Assembly (NCBI GenBank): GCA_035267045.1
Contig: DATFMH010000005.1
Coordinates: 1-32,071, forward strand
DNA length: 32,071 nt
Direction: 5' to 3'
DNA from: DATFMH01 sp035267045
Lineage (GTDB): Bacteria > Bacteroidota > Rhodothermia > Balneolales > DATFMH01
Shown here: one piece after another, positions 6,003-15,286 of the stretch
Position numbering within the stretch: the first letter of the stretch is position 1
Layout: every line of letters starts with the position of its first letter
Made by a program: the position numbers and the translations under genes
Notes under the pieces: generated by a model
Seen by the model: the letters and a program-made list of their open reading frames with translations, nothing else
What the model was told of the DNA's origin: nothing
Database searches by the model: none

Positions 6003-8711
6003 ATGAAGAACCAAATCATCATTCATGCTGCCGGAAAACAAACGCGCATAGCACTTATAGAAAATGGTGAATTAGCTCAGTTCTTTATAGAATCCCCGGA
6101 GAACCAGCGTACTGTTGGTGATATTTACCTTGCTGAAGTTCACAAGGTAATGAGCGGAATCCGTGCGGCTTTTATTGATATGGGTACTCCCAAAGATGCT
6201 TTTTTACACTTCTCGGACGTGGGAGATCATCTTGAGGATTATATCAAATTGCTTAATGGGGATAATGCTATAAAGGAGAATAATTCCAAAAAGAAAGGGA
6301 ATCACCATAAAAAAAGTAACGATCACGAACACAACCATAATTTATCTCCGGGCATTGAAAAACAAATGCGCGCAGGGGAAATTTTGCAACCTGCTCATAA
6401 ATTACTGGTTCAGATCGTAAAAGAGCCTATAGGCTCAAAGGGCCCGCGTGTCTCTACGGATATCACATTGGCCGGTCGTTTTTTAGTCCTCGTACCCTTA
6501 GGCGATTACATAGGTGTTTCAAAACGTATTCGCAGTTACAAGGAACGGCGTCGTCTGCGAAATATCATAACATCCAATTTACCGGATAATTTTGGTGTTA
6601 TCGTACGTACTGTTGCCGATCGACAGTCGGAAGAATTGCTTAAAGAGGACTTACAACAATTGCTCGATAAATGGGAAGGTATTCTCGGTAAACTTAAAAC
6701 GGCCACTCCTCCTGCCCTGCTCTATCGTGATCTGGATATGACGGAAAGCCTGATCCGGGATCTTTTTGCCAAAGATTACAACAGGCTGCTCATTGACGAT
6801 CCCACGATGTATAAATCCATCCGTTCCTATGTTTCGACGGTAGCACCACATATGCTGCCTAATCTGGAGCTGTATAAAGGGAAGGAACACATCTTCGACT
6901 ATATGAAAATATCGCAGGATGTGGAGTCGGTATTTAGTCCGAGGGTGAAGATGCCAAGTGGCGGGTACCTGATATTTGAGCAGACAGAAGCAATGTACGT
7001 CATTGATGTGAACTCAGGCCGATATGCGGCTAAGAAGCATCAGGAAGACAATTCGCTTAAAACAAACCTTGAAGCAGCTCGGGAAATTACGAAACAGTTA
7101 CGGTTGAGAGATATCGGCGGCATCATTGTAGTTGACTTTATTGATCTTAAAGATGATGTCAATCGTAAGAAAGTTTACGATGAGTTGAAAAAAGAATTCA
7201 AGAAAGACAGGGCAAAGACGAATGTTCTCCAAATGAGTGATTTCGGCCTGGTTCAAATCACAAGACAACGTATTCGTCCAAGTGTTGTTAATTCGGTTTC
7301 ACGAATCTGTCCGATGTGTGGCGGATCCGGAAGTGTTGTTACCCAGAATACGATTGTGTCAGATATCGAAGCATGGTTGACCAAATTCAAGCATAATACG
7401 AGTTATCATTCCATCGATTTATATATCAACCCCTATCTGAAATCATTCCTGACCAGGGGTATGTTCAGCCAGCGCGTAAAATGGATGTTCAAATACGGAT
7501 TAAAAATATCGATGATAGGCGATGATACGATCTCGTTAAATGATTTCAAATTCACTTTAGCCGGATCGGATGCCGATATTACCGATGCCGTTATCCTTGA
7601 TAAACCAATTATTGAGGAAATTGCGGATGCAACCAATGATGCTGTGACTACATTGGAAGGTCCCCAAAAGCGGGACAAATCCAACCTGGAAGTTTATGAA
7701 AACGAGAAAAAAGATCACTCAAAACATAAGCATTCCAGTAAACATCAGTACACAAAGAGTAAGAGCAATAAAAAACCAGATAAAGAAGAATCCGATAGTA
7801 AAAAGAACGAATATTATAAAAAATCTGAGAAATCTAAAGAAGTTGAGACTCAGAAGGAAAAAGAGCATAATAAATCTTCTTCCAATAGTTCCTCCAAAAC
7901 ATCTTCATCACGAAGCAAGCGATCTAATAAGATTTCCAAATACTATAAAGGAAAAGATTCTGACAAGGATGATAAGGGGAAAGCTTCAGTTAACAAAAGC
8001 AGTAAAAAGGATACAGAATCCAATAACGATGAGGAACCACGTTTAGCCATTGAAGTGGCAGAGGAATATCATCGCAAAATGCAGGAAAAAAAGAAAAAAG
8101 CTTATTCTAAGAAATCATCGAAGGATACAAAACCGACTGATGCGAAATCGAATAAGTCGACGAAATCAACGTCCAATAATGGACAAAACAAAGCCGAGTC
8201 TTCTTCAGCAGGGTCTAAAGCCGTAAAAGGGACTGTTAGTGATGCCGAAACAAAAACTGTAGTTAAAGAAAAACCACAGGAAACTGAAGCTAAAACAAAT
8301 TCGGTAGATGTACCCGCTGATAAGATTCCCGATATACCTGGCTCTCAGGATGTTGAGAAAAAAGAAAAGGCAAAACCGAAAGCTAAAAAGTCGACTGCTA
8401 AGAAAACAACAAAGCCCAAAAAACAGGCTGCGAAAAAAGCATCGGCAAGCAAAAGCACAAAATCCACATCCGGTAATAAGAAAAAAGAACCGGAGGATAA
8501 ACCTGCCGACAATATTAATAAACGTAAAAACGGTACGGCAAAAACAAGCCGTAAATCACCAAAAACAAAAGCCGGTGCTACAAAAAAGCCTAAAACAACT
8601 AAGTCCCAATCAAATAAGAATGAACCGGTAGATGCATCTAAAACGGAACATAAATCATCGGACACTAAAAATAACAAAGCGGGTGTTGATGATCCCAAAA
8701 ATGAAAATTAA
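6003..8711 (+). CDS. rng: Ribonuclease E/G family endoribonuclease with long basic tail
   Basis: Single-strand-specific endoribonuclease for mRNA decay and rRNA/tRNA maturation. The catalytic core covers residues 1 to about 525. It has an S1-type RNA-binding region (about 38-150), catalytic aspartates 335 (VIDVNSG) and 378 (VVDFIDL) spaced 43 residues apart as in E. coli RNase E (303/346), and the Zn-link CPMC (436-439). The S1 domain carries a Lys/His/Asn-rich insertion (about 92-113). From about 550 to 902 the protein is a Lys/Ser/Thr/Asp low-complexity tail with AKK, KPK and SKS runs, probably disordered and RNA- or protein-binding. It is not homologous to the E. coli degradosome scaffold as far as I can see. 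Whether it acts as RNase E or G is undecided. The ATG start gives the normal family beginning. A clear terminator follows. Confidence 0.93.
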   Translation: MKNQIIIHAAGKQTRIALIENGELAQFFIESPENQRTVGDIYLAEVHKVMSGIRAAFIDMGTPKDAFLHFSDVGDHLEDYIKLLNGDNAIKENNSKKKGNHHKKSNDHEHNHNLSPGIEKQMRAGEILQPAHKLLVQIVKEPIGSKGPRVSTDITLAGRFLVLVPLGDYIGVSKRIRSYKERRRLRNIITSNLPDNFGVIVRTVADRQSEELLKEDLQQLLDKWEGILGKLKTATPPALLYRDLDMTESLIRDLFAKDYNRLLIDDPTMYKSIRSYVSTVAPHMLPNLELYKGKEHIFDYMKISQDVESVFSPRVKMPSGGYLIFEQTEAMYVIDVNSGRYAAKKHQEDNSLKTNLEAAREITKQLRLRDIGGIIVVDFIDLKDDVNRKKVYDELKKEFKKDRAKTNVLQMSDFGLVQITRQRIRPSVVNSVSRICPMCGGSGSVVTQNTIVSDIEAWLTKFKHNTSYHSIDLYINPYLKSFLTRGMFSQRVKWMFKYGLKISMIGDDTISLNDFKFTLAGSDADITDAVILDKPIIEEIADATNDAVTTLEGPQKRDKSNLEVYENEKKDHSKHKHSSKHQYTKSKSNKKPDKEESDSKKNEYYKKSEKSKEVETQKEKEHNKSSSNSSSKTSSSRSKRSNKISKYYKGKDSDKDDKGKASVNKSSKKDTESNNDEEPRLAIEVAEEYHRKMQEKKKKAYSKKSSKDTKPTDAKSNKSTKSTSNNGQNKAESSSAGSKAVKGTVSDAETKTVVKEKPQETEAKTNSVDVPADKIPDIPGSQDVEKKEKAKPKAKKSTAKKTTKPKKQAAKKASASKSTKSTSGNKKKEPEDKPADNINKRKNGTAKTSRKSPKTKAGATKKPKTTKSQSNKNEPVDASKTEHKSSDTKNNKAGVDDPKNEN

Positions 8712-8718
8712 TTTCACG

Positions 8719-8746
8719 AACTCCCGACCCGGCTTCGGGAGTTTTT
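8719..8746 (+). terminator. Intrinsic terminator after the RNase gene
   Basis: A nine-base stem (AACTCCCGA, 8719-8727, with TCGGGAGTT, 8735-8743) with a seven-base loop is followed by a run of T (8742-8746). It starts eight bases after the stop codon and separates the RNase gene from hslVU. Confidence 0.9.
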
Positions 8747-8850
8747 ATTATCTCAAAAACGATTTATATCAATATAACATAACTGTATATAATCCGTTGT
8801 CGATATAATGTAAGGGAAATTTAACGTATTAAAATTATTACAAAACGCAC

Positions 8851-9396
8851 ATGAGTTTTAATTTAGAAGCTACAACAGTATTAGGTATTATACATGATGG
8901 TAAAGCAGCCATAGGAGGAGATGGGCAGGCAACCATGCAAAATACGGTCATGAAGTCGACCGTTAAAAAGGTAAGAAAACTATATAATGGCAAAATACTG
9001 GCTGGATTTGCCGGATCGACAGCTGATGCATTTACACTTTTTGAACGATTCGAAGAGAAATTAAACCAGTATAACGGCAATTTACAACGCGCTGCCGTTG
9101 AACTTGCAAAAGATTGGCGTAAAGATCGATATCTCAGAAAACTGGAAGCATTATTAATTGTAATGAATAATGAAACAGCCCTGCTTATTTCGGGTCAGGG
9201 CGATGTCATTGAACCGGATGACAATATTCTTGCCATAGGCAGTGGTGGGTCTTTTGCTTTATCCGCAGCCAGGGCGCTGAATAAACATGCATCCCACCTG
9301 TCACCAAAAGAGATCATCGTGGAATCATTAAATATCGCTGCAGATATTTGTATTTACACCAATCATAACCTAACGATTTTAGAAATTGATGAGTGA
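8851..9396 (+). CDS. hslV: HslV peptidase subunit of the HslUV protease
   Basis: Proteasome-like threonine peptidase that forms double hexamers and works with HslU to degrade unfolded or regulatory proteins in the cytosol. The active-site threonine is expected at residue 8 after removal of a short MSFNLEA propeptide; the block TTVLGIIHDG...GGDGQAT...NTVMK..VKKVRKLYNGK follows. Other landmarks are AGFAGSTADAFTLFERFE, LAKDWRKDR.LRKLEA, AIGSGGSFALSAARAL and the DICIYTNH end. Length 181 is normal (175-180). The 3' end overlaps hslU by eight bases, the usual operon order. A terminator upstream implies its own promoter in 8747-8850. Confidence 0.97.
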   Translation: MSFNLEATTVLGIIHDGKAAIGGDGQATMQNTVMKSTVKKVRKLYNGKILAGFAGSTADAFTLFERFEEKLNQYNGNLQRAAVELAKDWRKDRYLRKLEALLIVMNNETALLISGQGDVIEPDDNILAIGSGGSFALSAARALNKHASHLSPKEIIVESLNIAADICIYTNHNLTILEIDE

Positions 9397-10813
9397 AACA
9401 AAAATAAATAATATTGATAATCTGACACCCAGACAGATCGTTGACGAACTCAATAAGTTTATTATCGGTCAGGACAATGCTAAAAAATCGGTAGCCATAT
9501 CGCTCCGTAACCGTTGGCGCAGAATGAACGCCGAGGAATCGATCAGGGACGAGATATTACCCAATAATATTATTCTTATAGGTCCGACAGGTGTTGGTAA
9601 GACAGAGATAGCCAGACGTCTTGCACGTTTAGCCAAAGCGCCTTTTATCAAAGTAGAAGCTTCAAAATTTACAGAAGTGGGTTATGTAGGTCGTGATGTT
9701 GAATCTATGATCAGGGATTTAACGGATATTGCCGTAACAATGGTGAAGAGTGAGATGCAGGAAAGGGTTAAGATAAAAGCGGCCGAAAGAGTAGAAGAAA
9801 GAATTCTTGATATGCTCATCCCTCCTGTTAAAAAACCCGCCACACAATCTACCGGTTTCAGTGATAATTCTGATGAAATTTTTGAACCATCTACTGCTTC
9901 TGATTATGAATTGAACCAGCGTACACGTGAAAAGTTTCGCGAAAAATTACAAAAAGGTGAGCTGGATGATCGAAAGGTTGAACTGGAAGTCAATGCAAGC
10001 AACCCGGCCAATATGCAAATATTTGGACCAGCCGGCATGGAAGAAATGGGTATCAATATTCAGGATTTTCTGGGCAGCCTTTCTCCTCAAAAGAAGAAAA
10101 AGAAACAGGTTAAAATCAGCGACGCTCGAAAGATATTGCTGGAAGAAGAATCAGAAAAACTCATTGATCACGATGCCGCCGTGTCAGAAGCCCTGAACAG
10201 GGTACAAACTTCAGGTATCGTGTTCGTCGATGAGATTGATAAAATAGCAGCCGGTACTACAGGTGACGGACGTGGTGGAGGCGGCCCGGATGTCAGTCGT
10301 CAGGGTGTACAGCGTGATCTCCTTCCCATTGTTGAGGGAAGCAATGTCTCCACTAAATATGGTATGGTCAAAACGGATCATGTACTTTTCATTGCCTCCG
10401 GAGCATTCCATGTTGCTAAACCATCGGACCTGATACCGGAATTACAGGGTCGGTTCCCTATACGTGTGGAAATGGACAGCCTTACTGAAGAAGATTTCTA
10501 TAAAATTCTGACAATCCCACAAAATGCATTAATAAAACAGTATCAGGCTATGTTAGAATCGGAAGGCGTGAAACTTGCGTTTGATGATGAGGCAATACGC
10601 GAAATTGCCAAACTGGCAGCTGAAGTTAATGAATCCGTTGAGAATATCGGTGCACGACGACTTCACACGATACTGTCCACAGTGCTTGAAGAGCTGTTAT
10701 ATGCCATTCCTGACGATATTAAGGATGGAGATATAACAATTGATAAACCGTATGTGGATAAACAGATCGGTGAAATCATAACCAACAGGGATTTAAGTCA
10801 TTATATCTTATAA
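9389..10813 (+). CDS. hslU: HslU ATPase subunit of the HslUV protease
   Basis: AAA+ unfoldase that binds substrates, hydrolyses ATP and feeds HslV. Walker A GPTGVGKT is at 65-72 and Walker B is VFVDEIDKIA (about 275-284), followed by the RQGVQRDLLPIVEG sensor region. The intermediate (I) domain between them is charged and contains a GMEEMGINIQDF segment typical of HslU. The C-terminus NRDLSHYIL matches the conserved tail that inserts into HslV. I use ATG 9389 (MSETKINNID), eight bases inside hslV. An in-frame TTG three bases earlier is possible but less likely. Length 474, slightly longer than E. coli (443) because of the I domain. Confidence 0.97.
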   Translation: MSETKINNIDNLTPRQIVDELNKFIIGQDNAKKSVAISLRNRWRRMNAEESIRDEILPNNIILIGPTGVGKTEIARRLARLAKAPFIKVEASKFTEVGYVGRDVESMIRDLTDIAVTMVKSEMQERVKIKAAERVEERILDMLIPPVKKPATQSTGFSDNSDEIFEPSTASDYELNQRTREKFREKLQKGELDDRKVELEVNASNPANMQIFGPAGMEEMGINIQDFLGSLSPQKKKKKQVKISDARKILLEEESEKLIDHDAAVSEALNRVQTSGIVFVDEIDKIAAGTTGDGRGGGGPDVSRQGVQRDLLPIVEGSNVSTKYGMVKTDHVLFIASGAFHVAKPSDLIPELQGRFPIRVEMDSLTEEDFYKILTIPQNALIKQYQAMLESEGVKLAFDDEAIREIAKLAAEVNESVENIGARRLHTILSTVLEELLYAIPDDIKDGDITIDKPYVDKQIGEIITNRDLSHYIL

Positions 10814-11015
10814 TAAAAACAAACAGCTACACGATTTAACGTGAAAGCATAACCAATTACCCGTATAATCGCTTTATATCTATAAATAATAATGCTAAAT
10901 ATTTAATAAGTTACTGTATAAATGATTTAAACCAGGTTGCGGTTGCTATTTTATTATTTATCATACTTACTTATCGCTGCGATTAAACGAGTACATTACC
11001 AAATGCCGAATACAT

Positions 11016-12917
11016 ATGAGTTTTAAAAAATTTCTTGCCCCTAACATTGTAGCGTTGCTTGTATTGGCAGCACTATGGGTCAGCGGTATCGATTCCGTAA
11101 CGATCAAAAAGAATACTGATCGTGAAAATATCCAGAAGTACATACAGGTTGAGAAAAAGATTATTGACAACTATGTCGATCCGATAAATGTCAATAAACT
11201 TTATCAAAACAGTATCCGTAATATGGTGGTTCATCTGCCTGATTCCTTAAATATTAAGGTAGCAGGAACACCCCTGGATACAACATTTAAAAATGTTCAT
11301 GTAAATGACCTCAGAGAATCGGTATTGCATTTCGAAAAAGCATATGTCTTTCTAAGTAATAATTATCCAAAAGTCAGCCTGGATAAATCAACGGCAAACG
11401 CCATTCGGGGCATGTTCATCAATCTTGATCCCCATTCCATTTATATCACCCCTGAAGAAAACAAAAGAGTCGGGGAAGAATTTAGTGGCAAATTTCAGGG
11501 AATAGGTGTTCAGTTTGATATCATTAATGATACTATAACGGTTATTACTCCCCTTTCAGGCGGACCCAGTGCCAAACTTGGTATTGAATCGGGCGACAAG
11601 ATTGTTACCATTGATGATAGTACTGCTATCGGTTTTTCAAATGAACAGGTAATTAAGCACCTTCGGGGACCTAAAGGATCTGTTGTTAAAGTTGGGATTA
11701 AACGCCCGCATATCAATCACCTGCTGTCGTTTAATATAACCCGCGATGATATCCCGCTTTATACTATTGATACGTCATATATGCTCGATAATGAAACGGG
11801 TTATATAAAGATTAACCGATTTGCAAGAACAACTCACCAGGAATTTATGGAGGCCGTATCCAAACTGAAGAAAGACGGTATGAAACGTTTGGTACTGGAT
11901 CTGAGAAATAATCCCGGTGGATTCCTTGATCAGGCCTTGCGTATAGCCAACGAATTCTATCCGCGGGGTGTTAAACTGCTGTCTACCAAAAGCAGACATA
12001 TACGGTATGACCAGGTTTTCCGAACCACCTATAACGGGTCACTGGAACATACCCCCCTCATTATCTTGATTAATGAAGGATCCGCTTCGGCAAGTGAAAT
12101 CGTAAGCGGATCAATACAGGATCACGACCGTGGATTGATTGTAGGACGACGTTCGTTCGGTAAAGGCCTTGTACAGCAACAATATGAATTGGTTGACTCC
12201 AGTGCTATTCGCGTCACCATATCACGTTATTATACCCCATCCGGGCGTCTTATTCAGAAGCCTTATAAAAATGGACGTGAAAAATATGCTTATGAATTGA
12301 TGCGCCGTAGCAGAAACGCGGAAACGGACGCTATCAATTTCATCGATCATGCACCGGATTCACTCAAATATAAAACAGATGCCGGCAGAACCGTTTATGG
12401 CGGTGGTGGCATTATTCCCGACCACATTATTCAGAATGATACTACTTCAAGTTATATTCTGGGACTGATGCGCCGAAAGAATCTTGGTATTAAATTTGTC
12501 CTTCATTACCTGTCCAATAATGGTAAAACGCTAAGCGAGAAATATAAAAACGACTTTAACGGATTCAGAAAGAATTTCCATTGGTCACCGGCTGAAGTAC
12601 AGGATTTCAAGAAATATATGATCAGTAATGGACTGGTTGAAAGTGATACAGTTAAAAAACCGACATTCAAAAAAGGGAAACTGTATGTCAAACCGGGAAG
12701 ATTTGAGAAAGAAGCCTGGATTCCAGAAGGATCCATGAAAGCTGATATAGCCCAACAACTTTGGGGAGCTCCGCAATTCTATACGGTGAACAATGATATC
12801 TTCGATAAGACATTGAAGAAAGCCATGAAATTGTGGCCGGAAGTTCACTCACTCGAAAAACTTGCTGAGGAACATAACTCAGCCGGTAATTTTAAATCAT
12901 CTGATTTAAATAAATAA
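11016..12917 (+). CDS. S41-family C-terminal processing protease with PDZ domain
   Basis: Membrane-anchored periplasmic serine protease of the CtpA/Prc group. The N-terminus has a basic start and an uncleaved-looking hydrophobic segment (about 9-26). A helical region is followed by a PDZ domain (about 152-240; FQGIGVQFD, GIESGDKIVTIDD, LRGPKGSVV) and the S41 catalytic domain (about 250-420). The catalytic pair is Ser358 in NEGSASASEI and Lys383 in RRSFGKG, 25 residues apart as in characterised S41 enzymes. The C-terminal 200 residues (about 430-633) form an additional helical, charged region beyond the usual CtpA length. Substrates are unknown; lipoprotein or cell-wall hydrolase turnover is typical for relatives. 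Monocistronic by context: a 202-base upstream gap and a strong terminator downstream. Confidence 0.93.
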   Translation: MSFKKFLAPNIVALLVLAALWVSGIDSVTIKKNTDRENIQKYIQVEKKIIDNYVDPINVNKLYQNSIRNMVVHLPDSLNIKVAGTPLDTTFKNVHVNDLRESVLHFEKAYVFLSNNYPKVSLDKSTANAIRGMFINLDPHSIYITPEENKRVGEEFSGKFQGIGVQFDIINDTITVITPLSGGPSAKLGIESGDKIVTIDDSTAIGFSNEQVIKHLRGPKGSVVKVGIKRPHINHLLSFNITRDDIPLYTIDTSYMLDNETGYIKINRFARTTHQEFMEAVSKLKKDGMKRLVLDLRNNPGGFLDQALRIANEFYPRGVKLLSTKSRHIRYDQVFRTTYNGSLEHTPLIILINEGSASASEIVSGSIQDHDRGLIVGRRSFGKGLVQQQYELVDSSAIRVTISRYYTPSGRLIQKPYKNGREKYAYELMRRSRNAETDAINFIDHAPDSLKYKTDAGRTVYGGGGIIPDHIIQNDTTSSYILGLMRRKNLGIKFVLHYLSNNGKTLSEKYKNDFNGFRKNFHWSPAEVQDFKKYMISNGLVESDTVKKPTFKKGKLYVKPGRFEKEAWIPEGSMKADIAQQLWGAPQFYTVNNDIFDKTLKKAMKLWPEVHSLEKLAEEHNSAGNFKSSDLNK

Positions 12918-12932
12918 ACCCTATAATATTAT

Positions 12933-12966
12933 AAAAAGGGCGTCATTTAAAAATGACGCCCTTTTT
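12933..12966. terminator. Bidirectional intrinsic terminator between S41 protease and rsmE
   Basis: A 16-base self-complementary stem (12933-12948 with 12951-12966), with core GGGCGTCATTT/AAATGACGCCC, is flanked by A5 on the left and T5 on the right. It can therefore terminate both the plus-strand protease gene and the converging minus-strand rsmE. Confidence 0.93.
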
Positions 12967-13010
12967 GTTTTTAGTAATAAATTCAGGGGATTTTTTATAT
13001 CAAACAAACA

Positions 13011-13712
13011 TTATATAAATAATGCCAGGAACGCTAACGCCGCCGTTTCCGCCCTCAATCTGTACGGCCCCAGTGAGATGAGTTCCCCCCCTTTCTCTTT
13101 TACTGTTGCTACTTCTTCTTCTGAAAAACCACCTTCCGGGCCCACTAATAATAATATGTTTTTTTCTTTCTTTACATCAGATGGGATACCCGTATTTCCA
13201 TCATATTTCTCATGGGCTATCAGCATTTTGTAGTCATAGTTCTTTTCCAGTACATCTTCAAGTGAATTTTCCACTTTTAAAACGGGCAATACGGCATGCA
13301 TCGATTGCTTCATGGCACTTATCATAATTTTCTCAATACGGTCTTTGCGAATATTACTTTTTTCTGAATACCGGCTGTTAAACAAAATTATTTCAGCAAC
13401 ACCAAGTTCAATGGCTTTCTCAACAGCAAACTCCAGGCGCTGACGGTGCTTGATGATCCCCAAACCAAGTACCAGGCGTTGATTGTGACCATTGATATCT
13501 GGTAAATTTTCCCGTTCCAAAATTTGAACGCGGACATTTTTCTTACTGATATCTATTATGCGGCCTTTGAACTTATGACCGATACCGTCCACAACCACAA
13601 TTTGATCATCAATATTATATCTTAAAACCCTGGATATATGATGGGCTTCATCCCCGGTGATTTCGAGGTATTCTGTATTAATCTGATCCGGTTGTGTGTA
13701 AAAAACATTCAT
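13011..13712 (-). CDS. rsmE: 16S rRNA (uracil-1498-N3)-methyltransferase RsmE
   Basis: SPOUT-family methyltransferase that uses S-adenosylmethionine to methylate U1498 of 16S rRNA. Residues 1-70 form the PUA-like RNA-binding domain (DEAHHISRVLRY, VVDGIGHKFKGRI). The C-terminal part has the trefoil-knot SAM site: LVGPEGGFSEEEV (about 190-202) and LGPYRLRAETAALAFL (about 215-230). KAIELGVAEIILFNSRYSE is the family's middle motif. Length 233 is normal (about 240). It is transcribed towards the shared terminator at 12933-12966. A 114-base gap separates it from the BFD gene. Confidence 0.95.
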   Translation of the reverse strand: MNVFYTQPDQINTEYLEITGDEAHHISRVLRYNIDDQIVVVDGIGHKFKGRIIDISKKNVRVQILERENLPDINGHNQRLVLGLGIIKHRQRLEFAVEKAIELGVAEIILFNSRYSEKSNIRKDRIEKIMISAMKQSMHAVLPVLKVENSLEDVLEKNYDYKMLIAHEKYDGNTGIPSDVKKEKNILLLVGPEGGFSEEEVATVKEKGGELISLGPYRLRAETAALAFLALFI

Positions 13713-13826
13713 TTTGAAAGTATTCAGAATTTAGAATACGGAAGCCTGAATTATGTTATGATTTTTGTTGGTAGCTGGTCGTAAGTCGTCTAAAAAAAAT
13801 ATTCATACATTATTTGAACATAATAA

Positions 13827-14033
13827 TTAATATACATCACCCGGAGCAAAAGCGGTCTCACCGGTTCTCATCATTTTACAGACATACGGATAACACATGC
13901 CGCAACCGCAACAACACATATTCCTTTCTATAAGCTCTTGAACATCCGTTAAATTGTGTTTCTCGGCATACTCATGTAGTTCTTCAAAAGTAATACGATG
14001 ACAAACACACATTACTACGGTTTTATTATTCAT
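13827..14033 (-). CDS. BFD-like [2Fe-2S]-binding protein
   Basis: Small cytosolic iron-sulfur protein of the Fer2_BFD type (bacterioferritin-associated ferredoxin-like). The likely cluster ligands are Cys9 and Cys11 (CVCH) and Cys44 and Cys47 (CGCGMC), spaced by a helical region as in the family. Two extra cysteines (40, 41) sit directly before the second pair, giving an unusual CCCGCGMC run. Length 68 is typical. No bacterioferritin gene is in view, so an iron-release role as in E. coli Bfd is not supported by context. It could also be a cluster carrier. It lies nine bases after the dCTP deaminase gene on the same strand, so the two are probably co-transcribed. Confidence 0.85.
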   Translation of the reverse strand: MNNKTVVMCVCHRITFEELHEYAEKHNLTDVQELIERNMCCCGCGMCYPYVCKMMRTGETAFAPGDVY

Positions 14034-14042
14034 GCTCTATAT

Positions 14043-15272
14043 TTAGCTTGATTTAAAATGTTTTCCCAACTTCAAATCCTGCCCCTGGTAGTTACTCTTG
14101 ATTTGTTTTCCGTAGATAAATTCCGGTACCTCTGTATTCGGTTCAAATATCATCCTGAAAAATGTTTGGCCGTCTTCAATCAGGAATGGCACATCATGAG
14201 ATCGCACCTCTAAGACTGCTCTTGCTCCCCTGTCTTCGACAGTCCCGCCAAATCCACTGTCGAAAAAACCGGCATAGTGTGTACGCAACTCACCCGAACC
14301 GGTATCATAGGGAACCATTTCGGCGGCCAGATTCACCGGTATCCGGCATCGTTCTTTGGAAGCAAAAATGTAAAACGCTTCAGGCTCCAAAATGATAGAA
14401 TCTTCCTGCTGAGCATAAATGGGATCCCAGAAATCGGAAACAGTATAATAATTGATTTTATCCAGGTCGATTAAGTCACGGTGCTTCTTCGCCTTATAAC
14501 CAATGATCTCACCTTTTGCAGCCTGTAAGTTTACACTCATAAACAGGCCTTCCTTTAATTTTAAATTATCGGACGAAACAGGTTCGGCATTTTCATCAAA
14601 AAGAATGGGATCTCGTAAATGAGTGCGCAAGATATCCTGATCAGATAAACGAATCATCCCGTTACTGATTCGAAGCTGATTCAAACGTTGACCTGTCCTG
14701 ACCCTTATGGGAAATGATTTTGGGACAACTTCCAGATAAAGTCCGCCGCTATACCCCGATGATACTTCTTCAAAGCGATGTGAATAATCAGTTATTACAC
14801 GCGTAAAAATATCCAATCGCCCCGTTGAGCTTTTGGGATTTGTTTTGGCCGTGAGATGCTCGTCCGAGATTAATATGAGATCGTTTTCTTCCTTGTGATT
14901 ATTGAAAAGGCTTTGCTGGGGAGATACTTCGGAATATGGCAGGTGCAGTCTCTCCAGCAACGGAATGATATAGGTACAATTAGGTTCCAACACAGCCCCG
15001 TCGTTAATGGAAAAAGAGTGCTGCGTCAACCGGCCCAATTTATTTTCCACGGTCTCATTTTCAGGAAGAAAACTGCAACGAACCCGATGAGCTATTTCAC
15101 CGAGTCTCAGATCAATAGAATTGGGTTGAAACTGATTATCACTAAGGGGATAATCTGCCGGTGCTTCAATCACTCCATATTCAGCTAAAATTCTCAGTTT
15201 CTGAATAGGCAATATCCCTAACGTTCTGAGATATAAGCTTTTATTCTTATTTGATATAATATCTTTATTCAC
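14043..15272 (-). CDS. dcd: Two-domain 2'-deoxycytidine 5'-triphosphate deaminase
   Basis: Cytosolic deaminase converting dCTP to dUTP, which dUTPase (at 223-693) then converts to dUMP. The protein looks like two tandem dUTPase/DCD folds. In the first half FQPNSIDLRLG (48-58), EPNCTYIIPL (96-105) and SSTGRLDIFTRVI (148-160) stand out; in the second, LEPEAFYIFASKE, AAEMVPYDTGSGELRTHYAGFFDSGFG and ARAVLEVRSHDVPFLIEDGQ. This matches the DCD_N-containing long type rather than the 190-residue single-domain enzyme. Length 409 is longer than usual for the type (about 360); the stretch at about 112-147 between the first-domain motifs looks like an insertion. The start is GTG 15272, the only start that leaves the first domain intact. 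The gene lies 14 bases after the EVE gene. Confidence 0.87.
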   Translation of the reverse strand: MNKDIISNKNKSLYLRTLGILPIQKLRILAEYGVIEAPADYPLSDNQFQPNSIDLRLGEIAHRVRCSFLPENETVENKLGRLTQHSFSINDGAVLEPNCTYIIPLLERLHLPYSEVSPQQSLFNNHKEENDLILISDEHLTAKTNPKSSTGRLDIFTRVITDYSHRFEEVSSGYSGGLYLEVVPKSFPIRVRTGQRLNQLRISNGMIRLSDQDILRTHLRDPILFDENAEPVSSDNLKLKEGLFMSVNLQAAKGEIIGYKAKKHRDLIDLDKINYYTVSDFWDPIYAQQEDSIILEPEAFYIFASKERCRIPVNLAAEMVPYDTGSGELRTHYAGFFDSGFGGTVEDRGARAVLEVRSHDVPFLIEDGQTFFRMIFEPNTEVPEFIYGKQIKSNYQGQDLKLGKHFKSS

Positions 15273-15286
15273 AAAAATCTCTTTCT

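Noticed and set aside
5807..6070. 87-codon frame from ATG between the leader hairpin and the RNase gene
   Set aside because: It overlaps the RNase start in another frame, matches no family I know, and its last third is the RNase sequence read out of frame. Kept only as a possible upstream frame.
7696..8631. Lysine- and arginine-rich frames overlapping the RNase tail
   Set aside because: They are frame-shifted readings of the repetitive AAA/AAG-rich tail and have no independent support.
8851..8871. Seven-residue propeptide before the HslV active-site threonine
   Set aside because: Short propeptides occur in other bacterial HslV/ClpQ proteins, so this is not unusual.
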